64,000 bases of DNA, taken from assembly GCA_045613305.1 (NCBI GenBank), contig JAZLAU010000009.1, positions 21,704 through 85,703 on the forward strand, in the 5' to 3' direction. How positions within the stretch are numbered: the first letter of the stretch is position 1; each line of letters begins with the position of its first letter. This DNA is from SFTJ01 sp045613305. GTDB lineage: Bacteria > Bacteroidota > Bacteroidia > Bacteroidales > Muribaculaceae. Below are positions 8,082-17,247 of this stretch, one piece after another. The notes beneath the pieces were generated by a model. It was not told the DNA's origin. It made no database searches and worked only from the letters and a program-made list of their open reading frames with translations. The position numbers and the translations under genes are program-made.

Positions 8082-11000
8082 ATGAAAAGATATAATTTAA
8101 TCAACAATGCCTTGGGTTGGCTGATGTTTGTAGTGGCATCGGTAACCTATTTGCTCACACTTGAGCCAACGGCAAGTTTCTGGGACTGCCCAGAATTTAT
8201 TTCACAGGGATATAAGTTGGAAATCGGTCACCCGCCCGGCAACCCGATATTCATGCTTGCAGCCCGATTTGCAATCAACTTTGTAAGTGACCCATCGCAT
8301 GTTTCGGTGGCAGTGAATGTGATGAGTGCCATCTTGTCGGCGCTAACCATCTTGCTGCTGTTCTGGACTGTTACCCACTTGGTGAAGCGCCTTGTGGTGT
8401 CCGATGGCGATGTTGAAAAGATGACGCTTACACAATACCTCGTGGTGTTTGGCAGTGGTATAGCAGGAGCTTTGGCCTTTACGTGGAGCGATACGTTCTG
8501 GTATTCGGCAGTTGAGGCTGAAGTTTATGCTTTCTCGTCATTCTGCACGGCGTTGGTTTTCTGGTTGATATTGAAATGGGAAAATCGTGCCGATGAGCCA
8601 AATAGCGACCGCTATCTGATTTTGATAGCCTATGTGATAGGGGTGTCGATAGCGGTGCACTTGCTTAACTTGCTATGTATTCCTGCCATTGTGCTTGTGT
8701 TTTACTATCGCAAGTGGAAGGAAACCTCAGTTAAGGGCTCACTTATAGCATTAGGCTTGTCGTTTGTGATTATCGCACTAATCCTTTACGGATTGGTTCC
8801 GGGCTTTGTTAAGGCAGCGCAAATGTTTGAGTTGTTCTGTGTTAACACTCTTGGCATGCCATATAACACAGGTGTGCTTGTGTACACAGTTCTCGACTTT
8901 TTGGTGTTTGGCTGGTGCTTGTTTGAGTTGTACCGCCAACAAAATCCTACCGCCATTAAGATATCGTTCTTTGCAGCAATAGTGCTTTCGGGCATGTTGT
9001 TCTTTGGTAACGGATGGATAATTGCTACAGCGCTTGTTGCAGGCTTGGCATTCTATTTGTTTAAGGTTGTTAAGCAAATTCCTATCCGAGTGTTCACCAT
9101 TGTAGCGTTGAGCATTTTGGTAATTTTCATTGGTTATTCTTCGTATGCATTGATTTTGATTCGTTCGAATTCGCATACTCCAATTAACCAAAACACCCCC
9201 GACAATGTATTCTCACTATCTACTTACCTAAATCGTGAGCAATATGGCGACCGTCCGTTGTTCTATGGCCAAACATTCAATGCCGGCCTGGTATATAAGG
9301 ATAATGGTTCGGGAGTGTATAATCCGGTGGTTACAGAAGGCAAAAACTTGTATGCAAAGACCGTTAGTGACGACCGCAATGCACCTACAGAATATAAACT
9401 TAAGGGCCGTTCAGAAAAATATAAGACCAACCCTGAATTAGATATGCTTTTCCCACGCATGTACAGCGGCAGTCATGCTCGCGAGTATAAAGAGTGGACT
9501 GGCATGCAGGGCCGCGTGGTAGATGCCACTACACGTCTTGACCGCAACGGAAATCCTGCTGCAACCGAGCAAAAGGTTAAGCCAACCTTCCTCGAAAACT
9601 TGCAGTTCTTTATAGATTACCAACTTAACTATATGTATTGGCGTTACTTCATGTGGAACTTTGCCGGCCGTCAGAATGATGTGCAAGGTTCGGGCGAAAT
9701 CACCAATGGCAACTGGTTGAGTGGTATACCATTTATCGACAACATGCGCTTGGGCGACCAAAGCCTAATGCCAGATGACCTTGGCAGCGGTAACAAGGCA
9801 AGAAACGTGTTCTATATGTTGCCGTTGTTGCTTGGTATCATAGGCTTGTTGTGGCAAGCATATGCCGGTAAGCGAGGAATTGAGCAATTTTGGGTAATAT
9901 TCTTCTTGTTCTTCATGACAGGTATTGCCATTGTAATCTACTTGAATCAAACTCCAAGCCAACCACGTGAACGCGATTATGCATTTGCTGGTTCGTTCTA
10001 TGCCTATGCCATTTGGATAGGTATGGGTGTGGCCGGCTTGTGGCAATTGATATTAACTGCAATCAGTAAGGTTAAGAAGCAATCGGCAGGCAATGAATCG
10101 GCTAAGCAGCAACTTGCATGTGCTGTTGTGGCAGTGCTATTCGGCTTGTTTGTTCCGTTGCAAATGGTGAGCCAAACCTGGGACGACCACGACCGCAGCG
10201 GACGTTATCCGGCTCGTGATTTCGGTATGAACTATTTGTCGAGTCTTGACCCGAATGCCATTATCTTCACCAATGGTGACAACGACACATTCCCATTGTG
10301 GTATTGCCAAGAAGTGGAAGGCTATCGCACTGATGTGCGTGTAATCAACTTGTCGTACTTGTCGACCGACTGGTATATCGACCAGATGCGATTCCCAACC
10401 TACGAATCGGCACCGGTGCCAATGTTGGCCGAAGAGTTGACCTACGCTTACGACAAGCGTCAGTTTAACTACTTCATACAGCCCGACACTACACCAACTC
10501 CTGTATTGAAGGCATTGGAATATCTATATTCTCCTGAGAGTGACAAGAACCAATGGAACTTAAGCGAATTTAAGTATCCGGTGATGTACATTCCAGTGAA
10601 TGCCGACGATGCTATAAAGCAAGGTGTTGTGAGCGAAGAAAAGCGTGACTTGATTGAAGACTACATAAAAGTTGACATCTTGAACGACACTTATGTGGGT
10701 TCGGAACAGGCTATCAGTTGCAGCGGCACTATGACGCTCGACATTTTGGCGTCGTCGGTGGCAGAGGGCTGGAAGCGTCCGGTGTATTTCGCTATGACAG
10801 TGCCTGAACGCTATTATCTTGGCCTTAAGCCGTACATGCAATGCACTGGTATGGCTTACGAAATCACTCCATTGTGCCGTTTGTCGTCGGATGGTGAAAT
10901 TACGTCGAATAGCGATAAGATGTATGAAAACATCACCACTAAGTTCCGTTGGGCTGGCATCGACCAGGCTGAGCCAGGCAGTTTGTATCTTGACGAAACA

Positions 11001-11567
11001 ATTCGCCGCATGGTAACAACTACCCGCAGCACCATGAATGATTTGGCATATATGCTAATATATGAAGGTGCAGAGGCATCACTAAAAATCGACAGCGATG
11101 AATCGTTGACTGACGACGATAAAAACAAGTTGAAGGCTTATGTAGAAGACCGTTTCACCAAGGCACGCAACATTCTTAACCTAATGGAAGAAAAATTGCC
11201 GGCTGAGGCTTGTCCGTATGCTGTGCAACTTGGCTTCAGCATTGCGCAAAATTGGGATTTCTTGGCTCAATATTCAAATAATGAGCAAGACAAGATTAAG
11301 GCTATCCACTTGGTTGAAGACGAAATTATGCACTTCGGTCAATATGCACGTTTCTATCAATCGCTCGACTTGTCGAAGTACAATCGCTTGACAAACAACG
11401 ACCGCTACATTGACCAACGTTATTTCCCAACATTGATTTATTTCTTGAAACAAGAATCGGAAGATCGTTTCGAGGTGGTGATGAATCGTTTGACGGCTAT
11501 GGGAGTTAACGTGGAACGCTCGCTTAAGTTCTTGGTATCGGAAGAGTCGGAAGGTCAAGAAGGCTAA
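8082..11567 (+). CDS. DUF2723 / glycosyltransferase family 117 membrane protein
   Basis: A 1161-residue protein whose N-terminal about 370 residues and a central block (about 580-700) are strongly hydrophobic. The start shows the DUF2723 hallmark: a first helix, then LEPTASFWDCPEFISQGYKLEIGHPPGNP with the acidic DCPE and HPPG loops typical of PMT-like GT-C enzymes (quoted in parts: TASFWDCPEF, GHPPGNP). The C-terminal about 430 residues are soluble and mixed alpha/beta, with FTNGDNDTFPLWY, common in this family. Bacteroidota members are thought to be lipid-linked-sugar-dependent glycosyltransferases facing the periplasm; the acceptor is not known here. It is a single-gene unit with its own promoter and a strong terminator at 11628-11667. 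Confidence 0.88.
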   Translation: MKRYNLINNALGWLMFVVASVTYLLTLEPTASFWDCPEFISQGYKLEIGHPPGNPIFMLAARFAINFVSDPSHVSVAVNVMSAILSALTILLLFWTVTHLVKRLVVSDGDVEKMTLTQYLVVFGSGIAGALAFTWSDTFWYSAVEAEVYAFSSFCTALVFWLILKWENRADEPNSDRYLILIAYVIGVSIAVHLLNLLCIPAIVLVFYYRKWKETSVKGSLIALGLSFVIIALILYGLVPGFVKAAQMFELFCVNTLGMPYNTGVLVYTVLDFLVFGWCLFELYRQQNPTAIKISFFAAIVLSGMLFFGNGWIIATALVAGLAFYLFKVVKQIPIRVFTIVALSILVIFIGYSSYALILIRSNSHTPINQNTPDNVFSLSTYLNREQYGDRPLFYGQTFNAGLVYKDNGSGVYNPVVTEGKNLYAKTVSDDRNAPTEYKLKGRSEKYKTNPELDMLFPRMYSGSHAREYKEWTGMQGRVVDATTRLDRNGNPAATEQKVKPTFLENLQFFIDYQLNYMYWRYFMWNFAGRQNDVQGSGEITNGNWLSGIPFIDNMRLGDQSLMPDDLGSGNKARNVFYMLPLLLGIIGLLWQAYAGKRGIEQFWVIFFLFFMTGIAIVIYLNQTPSQPRERDYAFAGSFYAYAIWIGMGVAGLWQLILTAISKVKKQSAGNESAKQQLACAVVAVLFGLFVPLQMVSQTWDDHDRSGRYPARDFGMNYLSSLDPNAIIFTNGDNDTFPLWYCQEVEGYRTDVRVINLSYLSTDWYIDQMRFPTYESAPVPMLAEELTYAYDKRQFNYFIQPDTTPTPVLKALEYLYSPESDKNQWNLSEFKYPVMYIPVNADDAIKQGVVSEEKRDLIEDYIKVDILNDTYVGSEQAISCSGTMTLDILASSVAEGWKRPVYFAMTVPERYYLGLKPYMQCTGMAYEITPLCRLSSDGEITSNSDKMYENITTKFRWAGIDQAEPGSLYLDETIRRMVTTTRSTMNDLAYMLIYEGAEASLKIDSDESLTDDDKNKLKAYVEDRFTKARNILNLMEEKLPAEACPYAVQLGFSIAQNWDFLAQYSNNEQDKIKAIHLVEDEIMHFGQYARFYQSLDLSKYNRLTNNDRYIDQRYFPTLIYFLKQESEDRFEVVMNRLTAMGVNVERSLKFLVSEESEGQEG

Positions 11568-11627
11568 CAAAGGGGGTAACTGATAGAAGTTTAAAAGAGA
11601 AAAAAGACAATAATTTTAGATAAGATG

Positions 11628-11667
11628 CGGTTACCCGGGACAATTTCCCAGGTAACCGTGTTTTTTT
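11628..11667 (+). terminator. Rho-independent terminator after the GT117 gene
   Basis: Stem CGGTTACC..GGGA / TCCC..GGTAACCG with a CAAT loop is followed by seven Ts at 11661-11667. Confidence 0.9.
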
Positions 11668-11696
11668 GAATAGATCCCAAAATTTAATATAGATAT

Positions 11697-12326
11697 ATGT
11701 TGACAAAGTTTGTAGTACAGCCACCATTGTTATACCGAATGTTTTTCCCGGAATGTGTTTGGCGCATTCAAAATAATCAAAAGACGGTGTACTTAACTTT
11801 TGACGATGGGCCAATACCAGAGGTTACGCCATGGGTGCTCGATGTGCTCGATGAGTATGACGTTAAGGCAACTTTCTTTATGGTTGGCGATAATGCGCAG
11901 CGCAATCCCGAGTTGCTTCAAGAGGTAATAAGGCGCGGCCACGGTGTGGGCAATCACACTATGAATCACATTCAGGGTTGTAAGTCTTCGACCGCCGACT
12001 ATGTGAAAAACACCGAAGTGGCTAATGAGATGCTAAAGACCAACCTTTTCAGGCCACCTCATGGACTGATGCGATTTGCGCAGTTGAGGGTGTTGAAAAA
12101 AGACTATTTGGTGGTGATGTATGATGTTGTGACACGAGATTATGCTCGAAACACCGATGGCGAAGAGGTGCTGAATAATGTGAAGCGTTACACGCGCAAC
12201 GGTTCGATTATTGTGTTTCACGACTCGCTCAAGGCAATTGATAAACTGAAATATGCGTTACCGCGAGCCATAGAATGGCTACTTGCAAATGGATATACAA
12301 TCGAAAAAATACCAGTGCAACCTTAA
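11697..12326 (+). CDS. Polysaccharide deacetylase family protein (NodB homology domain)
   Basis: A 209-residue protein that is essentially one NodB domain. Catalytic motifs are clear: TFDDGP at 34-39 with the catalytic-base and metal-binding Asp, the zinc-binding HTMNH (HxxxH) at 87-91, and FRPPHG with the active-site Arg. Such enzymes remove N- or O-acetyl groups from peptidoglycan, chitin or exopolysaccharide. No signal peptide is obvious, so it is either cytoplasmic or exported by an atypical N-terminus. Its last 38 nt overlap the start of queG (ATG 12289), so the two are translationally coupled. The functional link between them is not obvious. Confidence 0.88.
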   Translation: MLTKFVVQPPLLYRMFFPECVWRIQNNQKTVYLTFDDGPIPEVTPWVLDVLDEYDVKATFFMVGDNAQRNPELLQEVIRRGHGVGNHTMNHIQGCKSSTADYVKNTEVANEMLKTNLFRPPHGLMRFAQLRVLKKDYLVVMYDVVTRDYARNTDGEEVLNNVKRYTRNGSIIVFHDSLKAIDKLKYALPRAIEWLLANGYTIEKIPVQP

Positions 12327-13230
12327 AGTTCTTATAAAGCAGAAAGCCAGCGAATTGGGTTTTGCAGCATGTGGCATGGCCGAGGCTAAGCCGGTGAACG
12401 ATGTGGCTATAGCGCAATATGAAAATTGGCTTAAGAAAGGCCATCACGATTGTATGGCCTACGCCGAACGCTATTGCGATGTGCGCAGCAATCCGTGCCT
12501 GCTGATGCCCGGTGCAAAAACTGTTATTTCGTTGGCAATGAATTACTATCAGCCTGTGCAACAGGCCGCTGATGCTCCGCAGTTTGCCTGTTATGCCTAT
12601 GGCGATGATTATCATGAGGTGTTGCGCAGCAAGTTGACGCAGTTGGCCGAATATATCGCAACGCTTGCCAACGCCCAGTGCCGAGTGTGTGTAGACACGG
12701 CTCCAATACGCGAAAAATATTGGGCACAACAAGCCGGTGTGGGATTTGTGGGCAGGAATAATTTGCTTATAGTGCCAGGAGTGGGGTCGTACTGCTTTTT
12801 GGGTGAAGTGGTTACCGATTTGGAGTTGGAACCCGATGCGCCGCTTAATATTAGTTGTGGCGCTTGCACAAAATGTGTGGATGCCTGTCCGGGAGGAGCC
12901 TTGCACCGCGATGGGGCGGCAGCCGATGCCGGCCGATGCTTGTCGTGCCAATTGATAGAGCGGCGCGGCAACTTGCCGGAATGGGTAGACACGGTGAAAG
13001 GCTGCAAAGTGTATGGCTGCGATGATTGTCAGCGATGTTGTCCGCACAATATTAATGTGAAGCCAACCTCGGTAGCCGAGTTTAGCCCTCGTGAGGAGAT
13101 TCTCAACTTAACGATTGACGATGTGGCTGTGATGAATCAGGCGCAATTTAGCAAAACCTTTGCTCATAGTGCCATAAAACGCATAAAACTTGAGGGTTTG
13201 AAAAGAAATTTTGGAATAAAAGAAAAATAA
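12289..13230 (+). CDS. queG: Epoxyqueuosine reductase
   Basis: QueG reduces epoxyqueuosine to queuosine at position 34 of GUN-anticodon tRNAs, using cobalamin and two [4Fe-4S] clusters. I place the start at ATG 12289; a TTG two codons earlier is also open. The 313-residue protein shows the QueG N-terminal domain (KASELGFAACGMAEA), DTAPIREKYWAQQAGVGFVG in the cobalamin domain, and two ferredoxin-type clusters: CGACTKCVDACP and CDDCQRCCPHN. The gene overlaps the upstream deacetylase gene by 38 nt. It is shorter than E. coli QueG (379 residues) because the C-terminal HEAT-like part is reduced, which is usual in Bacteroidota. Confidence 0.94.
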   Translation: MDIQSKKYQCNLKVLIKQKASELGFAACGMAEAKPVNDVAIAQYENWLKKGHHDCMAYAERYCDVRSNPCLLMPGAKTVISLAMNYYQPVQQAADAPQFACYAYGDDYHEVLRSKLTQLAEYIATLANAQCRVCVDTAPIREKYWAQQAGVGFVGRNNLLIVPGVGSYCFLGEVVTDLELEPDAPLNISCGACTKCVDACPGGALHRDGAAADAGRCLSCQLIERRGNLPEWVDTVKGCKVYGCDDCQRCCPHNINVKPTSVAEFSPREEILNLTIDDVAVMNQAQFSKTFAHSAIKRIKLEGLKRNFGIKEK

Positions 13231-13314
13231 TTTTTTTCGGTTGCAACTTTTTATACACTTGTTGCGTCTAATGTATAGAAAAAGGAAATAAATAACTAAA
13301 AAAAAGTATAATCT

Positions 13315-14157
13315 ATGACAACAAAAACTTTTATTCAAATAGTGGCCATCTGTTTGGCGGGAGCCGTTTCGGGTACACTACAAGCAACAACAATCACAGC
13401 AAGCGGAAAAGTTGAAAGAAAACAAATGGCAATAGGCTCATTTAAGGGTATAATTAACAAGAGCGTTGCCGATGTGGAATATCATCAGTCGAACAAGTCG
13501 AAAATAGAAATCATAGCCCCTACAAATATAATCCCTCACATCCAATTGGTGGTTAGCAAGGGCGAATTGGTAGTGAAGCACAAAGATAATGTTAATCTAC
13601 GCCTACGCGACCGCGACGTGACAGTTAAAGTATGGGGTCCAAAGGTTGACCGTTTGCAAGTTGAGGGTTCGGGCGACATCGATTTGATGGGAGCAGTAAC
13701 AGCAGGCAACTTGGTTCTTGGAGTTAAGGGCTCGGGCAGCATAGAAAGCGACCGCAGTATTTTGGCAACCACTATTTCGTTAGGAGTTACAGGCTCAGGC
13801 GATGTGTCGCTTCAGAAGGTTGACGCAAATTCGTTGCAATGTGCAGTGACAGGAAGTGGCGACATTGAAATCGACAGAGCGATAGTTGACGCAGTGGAAA
13901 TTGGTGTTACAGGCACAGGCGATGTTGACATTAATGGTCAAGCAGCGAGCGCAACCTATGCCATTAGTGGCACTGGTGAAATAGATGCCGAAGAAATGAA
14001 GGTTAAAAAGGTGGAAGCATCGGTGACTGGTACGGGCTCGGTGAAATGTTTCGTAACTGAAGAATTGACAGGTGCTTCAACCGGCACAGGCAGTGTGATT
14101 TACTACGGAAATCCACATAAGGTTGCCGATGGCAAGCGAGTTTATAAAGGACGATAG
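13315..14157 (+). CDS. Exported GIN-domain (DUF2807) auto-transporter-like repeat protein
   Basis: A 280-residue protein with a type I signal peptide (cleavage near ATTITA, about residue 25-28) and a putative head-GIN (DUF2807) domain. From about residue 110 it is built of roughly eight copies of an about 20-24-residue repeat centred on GSGD, GTGD or GTGS, the pattern of a right-handed beta-helix. Examples are VEGSGDIDL, VTGSGDVSL, VTGTGDVDI and STGTGSVIYYG. Members are periplasmic or outer-membrane lipoprotein-like proteins of unknown function, common in Bacteroidota. It follows queG by 84 bp, with no clear promoter in the gap, and is followed by a bidirectional terminator. Confidence 0.85.
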   Translation: MTTKTFIQIVAICLAGAVSGTLQATTITASGKVERKQMAIGSFKGIINKSVADVEYHQSNKSKIEIIAPTNIIPHIQLVVSKGELVVKHKDNVNLRLRDRDVTVKVWGPKVDRLQVEGSGDIDLMGAVTAGNLVLGVKGSGSIESDRSILATTISLGVTGSGDVSLQKVDANSLQCAVTGSGDIEIDRAIVDAVEIGVTGTGDVDINGQAASATYAISGTGEIDAEEMKVKKVEASVTGTGSVKCFVTEELTGASTGTGSVIYYGNPHKVADGKRVYKGR

Positions 14158-14196
14158 TTCAATAGTTAGTAAATATACATAGAAGTGTTAAAACTA

Positions 14197-14230
14197 TTAA
14201 GGCTCATAGCAATAATGCTGTGAGCCTTAA
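14197..14230. terminator. Bidirectional hairpin terminator
   Basis: TTAAGGCTCA..AGC / GCT..TGAGCCTTAA with a 6-nt AATAAT loop lies between the converging GIN-domain gene and the GNAT gene. It carries A-rich and T-rich flanks suitable for both strands. Confidence 0.85.
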
Positions 14231-14270
14231 TTATAATGTGATATTATAAACTCTTTGCCAATGCGGCGAG

Positions 14271-15401
14271 TTATAGAGCCTTCTTGAAAGCGCGGCGGCG
14301 CTTGTGTTGCACAGTTTCGAAATATTGCCATTGCGACATAACCTTGTGGTTAAGTTCCAATTCTGGATTGCTTTCGGCATATTGGTAACCATTTTTGCGG
14401 AAGCAAGGAATAAGGTCGTTAAACAAAAGTGAGTTTACGCCCTTGCTTTGATATTCAGGCTTCACGGCAACCAGCATAAGGTCAACGGTATCGTTTTTGC
14501 CACGAAGTGCTTTAATTAAGTGATACCAACCGAAAGGCAGCATTTTGCCTCTCGATTTGATAAGCGCCTTCGACAACGAAGGTATGGCGATGCCCACACC
14601 AACCAAAGTTCCGGCTTCGTCAACAATCAGCGATATGTCGGTGAGTCGAAGCACAGGCAGATACATGTTAATGTAGTGGTCGATTTGTCGAGGGGTTAGA
14701 GGCGAGTAGCCATAAAGTTGGCTGTAAGCCTCGTTGATAAGAGCAAAGATTGCTTGTCCGTAGTCGGCAATAAGTTTCTTTGCGCTGGTGTATTTAATGT
14801 TTCGAACGCCGTATTTCTTCTTAACGATTTCGCAAATGCGCACCATCTTTTCAGGAATTTCGTCAGGAATAGTGATGCGGAATTCTACCCAGTCGCATTC
14901 CTTTTCAAATCCCATGCGTTCAATGTGCTTAAGGTAGTAAGGGTGGTTGTAGATGGTAGCCATGGTGCCTTCTTTGTCGAATCCTTCAATGAGCATACCT
15001 TCAGGGTCCATGTCGGTGAATCCGAGCGGACCAACAATGTTGGTGAATCCCTTGCTGCGTCCCCAATCTTCAACGGCCTTGAAAAGTGCGTCACACACCT
15101 CTTCGTCGTCGATGAAGTCAACGAAGCCGAAACGCACATTGTTTTCGTTCCACTTTTCGTTCACCACGTTGTTAACGATACCTGCAATGCGTCCCACGGG
15201 CTTTCCGTCGCGGTAGGCCATAAACAACACACTTTCGCAGAATTCATATGCAGGGTTCTTCTTAGGGTCGAAGGTTGAGATATCGTCCATAAGAAGTGCT
15301 GGCACGTAATAAGGACTGTCCTTATATAGTTTGGTGCTGAATTCTGAGAATTTCTTTAATTCTTTGTAGGTAGGGTTTATTTGTTTTATTTCTACTGCCA
15401 T
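14271..15401 (-). CDS. GNAT-fold N-acyltransferase-like protein
   Basis: A 376-residue protein conserved as a whole in Bacteroidota. It opens with a region typical of this family (YKELKKFSEFSTKLYKDSPYY, in which YKDSPYYVP is characteristic). A first half contains VGRIAGIVN and FTDMDPEGMLIEGFD, and a C-terminal GNAT fold includes DLMLVAVKPEYQSKGVNSLLF, which corresponds to the acetyl-CoA-binding motif A (Q/RxxGxG/A). The tail QYAESNPELELNHKVMSQW resembles peptidoglycan-bridge or N-acyl amino acid synthase relatives. The substrate is unknown. It lies 32 bp downstream of the zinc-ribbon gene on the same strand and is probably co-transcribed with it. Confidence 0.82.
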   Translation of the reverse strand: MAVEIKQINPTYKELKKFSEFSTKLYKDSPYYVPALLMDDISTFDPKKNPAYEFCESVLFMAYRDGKPVGRIAGIVNNVVNEKWNENNVRFGFVDFIDDEEVCDALFKAVEDWGRSKGFTNIVGPLGFTDMDPEGMLIEGFDKEGTMATIYNHPYYLKHIERMGFEKECDWVEFRITIPDEIPEKMVRICEIVKKKYGVRNIKYTSAKKLIADYGQAIFALINEAYSQLYGYSPLTPRQIDHYINMYLPVLRLTDISLIVDEAGTLVGVGIAIPSLSKALIKSRGKMLPFGWYHLIKALRGKNDTVDLMLVAVKPEYQSKGVNSLLFNDLIPCFRKNGYQYAESNPELELNHKVMSQWQYFETVQHKRRRAFKKAL

Positions 15402-15433
15402 ATTACAAAAAATTTATAGTAAAGGGAATTAGT

Positions 15434-16834
15434 TTATTCAAATATGTCGACAGCCGAGGCTGCGCAGTTGCGAGGGTTAAACACAAAGTCGATATCCGAC
15501 GTTTTCACTCGCACCGAACCGTCGAGGATGAATTCAAGAAGCGGAGTTTCGTTGAGTGTTGTCGATGGGGCATACACAACAAAATAGCGTCGCTTGGTTT
15601 TGCTGAATCCGTACACGTTGCCGTTAGTGTCGGCGGTGACGATTAGGTTTTCGTTCTCAATGGTAGAGTCGGTGTCGGTGTTCTCGAGTGAGAAGATGGG
15701 TTGGTTGTATACGGTTATGTTGAGTCGTATGTCGACCTCTCCATTGCGAACGGAGTCGATTTTTTCAGAGTTATCGGCCAGCCATTTTTTTGCGGCGTTT
15801 TCGGCTTTTTCAAGTTCAAGTTCTTCGGGCGTAGGTCGGTAAATCATAGCCATCGATTCGGCTTCGGCGATGAGAAATTCGGTTTCGTATGAGCGAAACA
15901 CATTCTCAGCCACGCCCTTAATGAGGGTTTTCTCGTCGCGATTCATCACTTCGCCGGCAAAGTCCACAGTAGTGAGCCTGTGGCTATTAGTGTCGAACAG
16001 TGCCATAACCACTTCGCCAAGGTTGCTATTGTCGGTCGGCAGGGCGGCATAAGCAAAATGCACGTAGCAGGTTTCGCCAATAGATGTTATGAGTTTTGGC
16101 AATTGTTTATGTTCGCCAGCCACGATGTTTTGGTCGAAAATGAGTTTTCGGTATGCAATGTCGTGGTGCAAGGTGTTTGTGATTTTCCAATTATCGCCCA
16201 GGCTGTCGGCCTCAAGGGTGTAGATTTGATAAGATGACTTGCCTTCGTTTCGTGAATTGTATGTTACACCCACAATTTGCTTAAGCCCGTCGGTGTTGCG
16301 GTTAACCTCTAAGGCGAAAGCTGTTTTCGATGCCGAAATGTTGCTGTTCTTTAGGGCTTTAATCAAAATGTCTTTGGCTTCGTCGGGAGTTAAAGGCACG
16401 TCTACCACTTGCATAGGCACGTCGGTGGCTGTTTTTGCCGGAGCAAACTCCATCATGTAATAAATGTATCCGGCTACACCTAAAATTATTGCTGTCAGCA
16501 GGGCAGCCACGAAAGGCCTTGCGCTACGCTTGCGTTTGGGGGCTTGTTCGGCCGCATAGGCTGGTGCCGGTGTTGGCATATCGTGGTCTTCGTTTTCGTC
16601 GTTGAAGTTCCACCCCAGCGAGTCGTTGTTGTGGGCAAGGGCATTGATTGGCGCCGATGCTTGAACCTCGTTGAATGAGTGTCCGCATTGAGTGCAAAAG
16701 CGAGAGCCTGAGGGCGCTTCATGCCCACAGTTCTTGCAGATTATGTTATGCTCTATCTTTGTGCCGCAATGATTGCAGAAGTTTGAATTTTCTGGCAATG
16801 CGTTACCGCAGTTTGAACATTTAAGGATACTCAT
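15434..16834 (-). CDS. Zinc-ribbon membrane protein of unknown function
   Basis: I place the start at ATG 16834 (MSILKCSNCG). A longer open frame to 16921 would begin upstream of the -7 element at 16859-16866 and is not credible. The 466-residue product has two tandem zinc ribbons in the first about 60 residues (CSNCG..CNHCG, then CKNCG..CTQCG). A Pro/Ala-rich linker and one transmembrane helix at about 105-130 follow (FVAALLTAIILGVAGYIYYM). The rest is a large extracytoplasmic region of about 330 residues without a recognised fold. This ribbon-linker-TM layout is widespread in Bacteroidota zinc-ribbon proteins. It heads a two-gene unit with the GNAT gene. Confidence 0.8.
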   Translation of the reverse strand: MSILKCSNCGNALPENSNFCNHCGTKIEHNIICKNCGHEAPSGSRFCTQCGHSFNEVQASAPINALAHNNDSLGWNFNDENEDHDMPTPAPAYAAEQAPKRKRSARPFVAALLTAIILGVAGYIYYMMEFAPAKTATDVPMQVVDVPLTPDEAKDILIKALKNSNISASKTAFALEVNRNTDGLKQIVGVTYNSRNEGKSSYQIYTLEADSLGDNWKITNTLHHDIAYRKLIFDQNIVAGEHKQLPKLITSIGETCYVHFAYAALPTDNSNLGEVVMALFDTNSHRLTTVDFAGEVMNRDEKTLIKGVAENVFRSYETEFLIAEAESMAMIYRPTPEELELEKAENAAKKWLADNSEKIDSVRNGEVDIRLNITVYNQPIFSLENTDTDSTIENENLIVTADTNGNVYGFSKTKRRYFVVYAPSTTLNETPLLEFILDGSVRVKTSDIDFVFNPRNCAASAVDIFE

Positions 16835-16858
16835 TATGCTAATTTGTTTATTTCTATG

Positions 16859-16866
16859 CAAAAATA
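16859..16866 (-). promoter_or_regulatory. -7 element TATTTTTG for the zinc-ribbon gene
   Basis: On the minus strand TATTTTTG fits TAnnTTTG. The transcript would start near 16852, 18 nt before the ATG at 16834, which fixes that start codon. The remainder of the 413-bp gap up to topA (16867-17247) holds only this promoter and the topA promoter. Confidence 0.65.
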
Positions 16867-17131
16867 CTAAATTTCTTTTAATTATAAGGTGTTGGCCACA
16901 ATATAAACAACAATAGGGCAAAACAAGCGGCCTGCAGAAAATAAAGGCAGGTGTAATTATGGCGGCCTTTATCGTTAAGAATTATTAACATTATAACGAA
17001 ACTCAATTAATTGTCCACTATTATATATATGTACAATACTAATAGTATTGTGTTGAAAAAGCGCATACTGAAATTATTAGCGGCGTTGTGAGTTGAGGGT
17101 TTTGTGACGGTAAAAAATTGTGATATTGAGG

Positions 17132-17161
17132 TTTGAAAAATCACTTTTTTATATAATTTTG
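17132..17161 (+). promoter_or_regulatory. Promoter of topA (-33 TTTG, -7 TAATTTTG)
   Basis: TTTG at 17132-17135 and TAATTTTG at 17154-17161 are separated by 18 bp. The start would be near 17168, 80 nt before the topA ATG at 17248. Confidence 0.7.
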
Positions 17162-17247
17162 CAAGCGTTTTTGACGGCGATGCTTAATGAAAAAGAGTGA
17201 GCGTTGCCAAATTTTACATTAAAAACAGTACTAAAAAAGCGATAAAA

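Noticed and set aside
12229..13047. 272-codon minus-strand open frame over queG
   Set aside because: Antisense shadow; the opposite frame has both ferredoxin motifs of QueG.
13246..13260. 15-nt sequence ACTTTTTATACACTT shared by 13246 and about 53313
   Set aside because: One such match is expected by chance in 64 kb, more so in AT-rich intergenic DNA; no positional logic links the sites.
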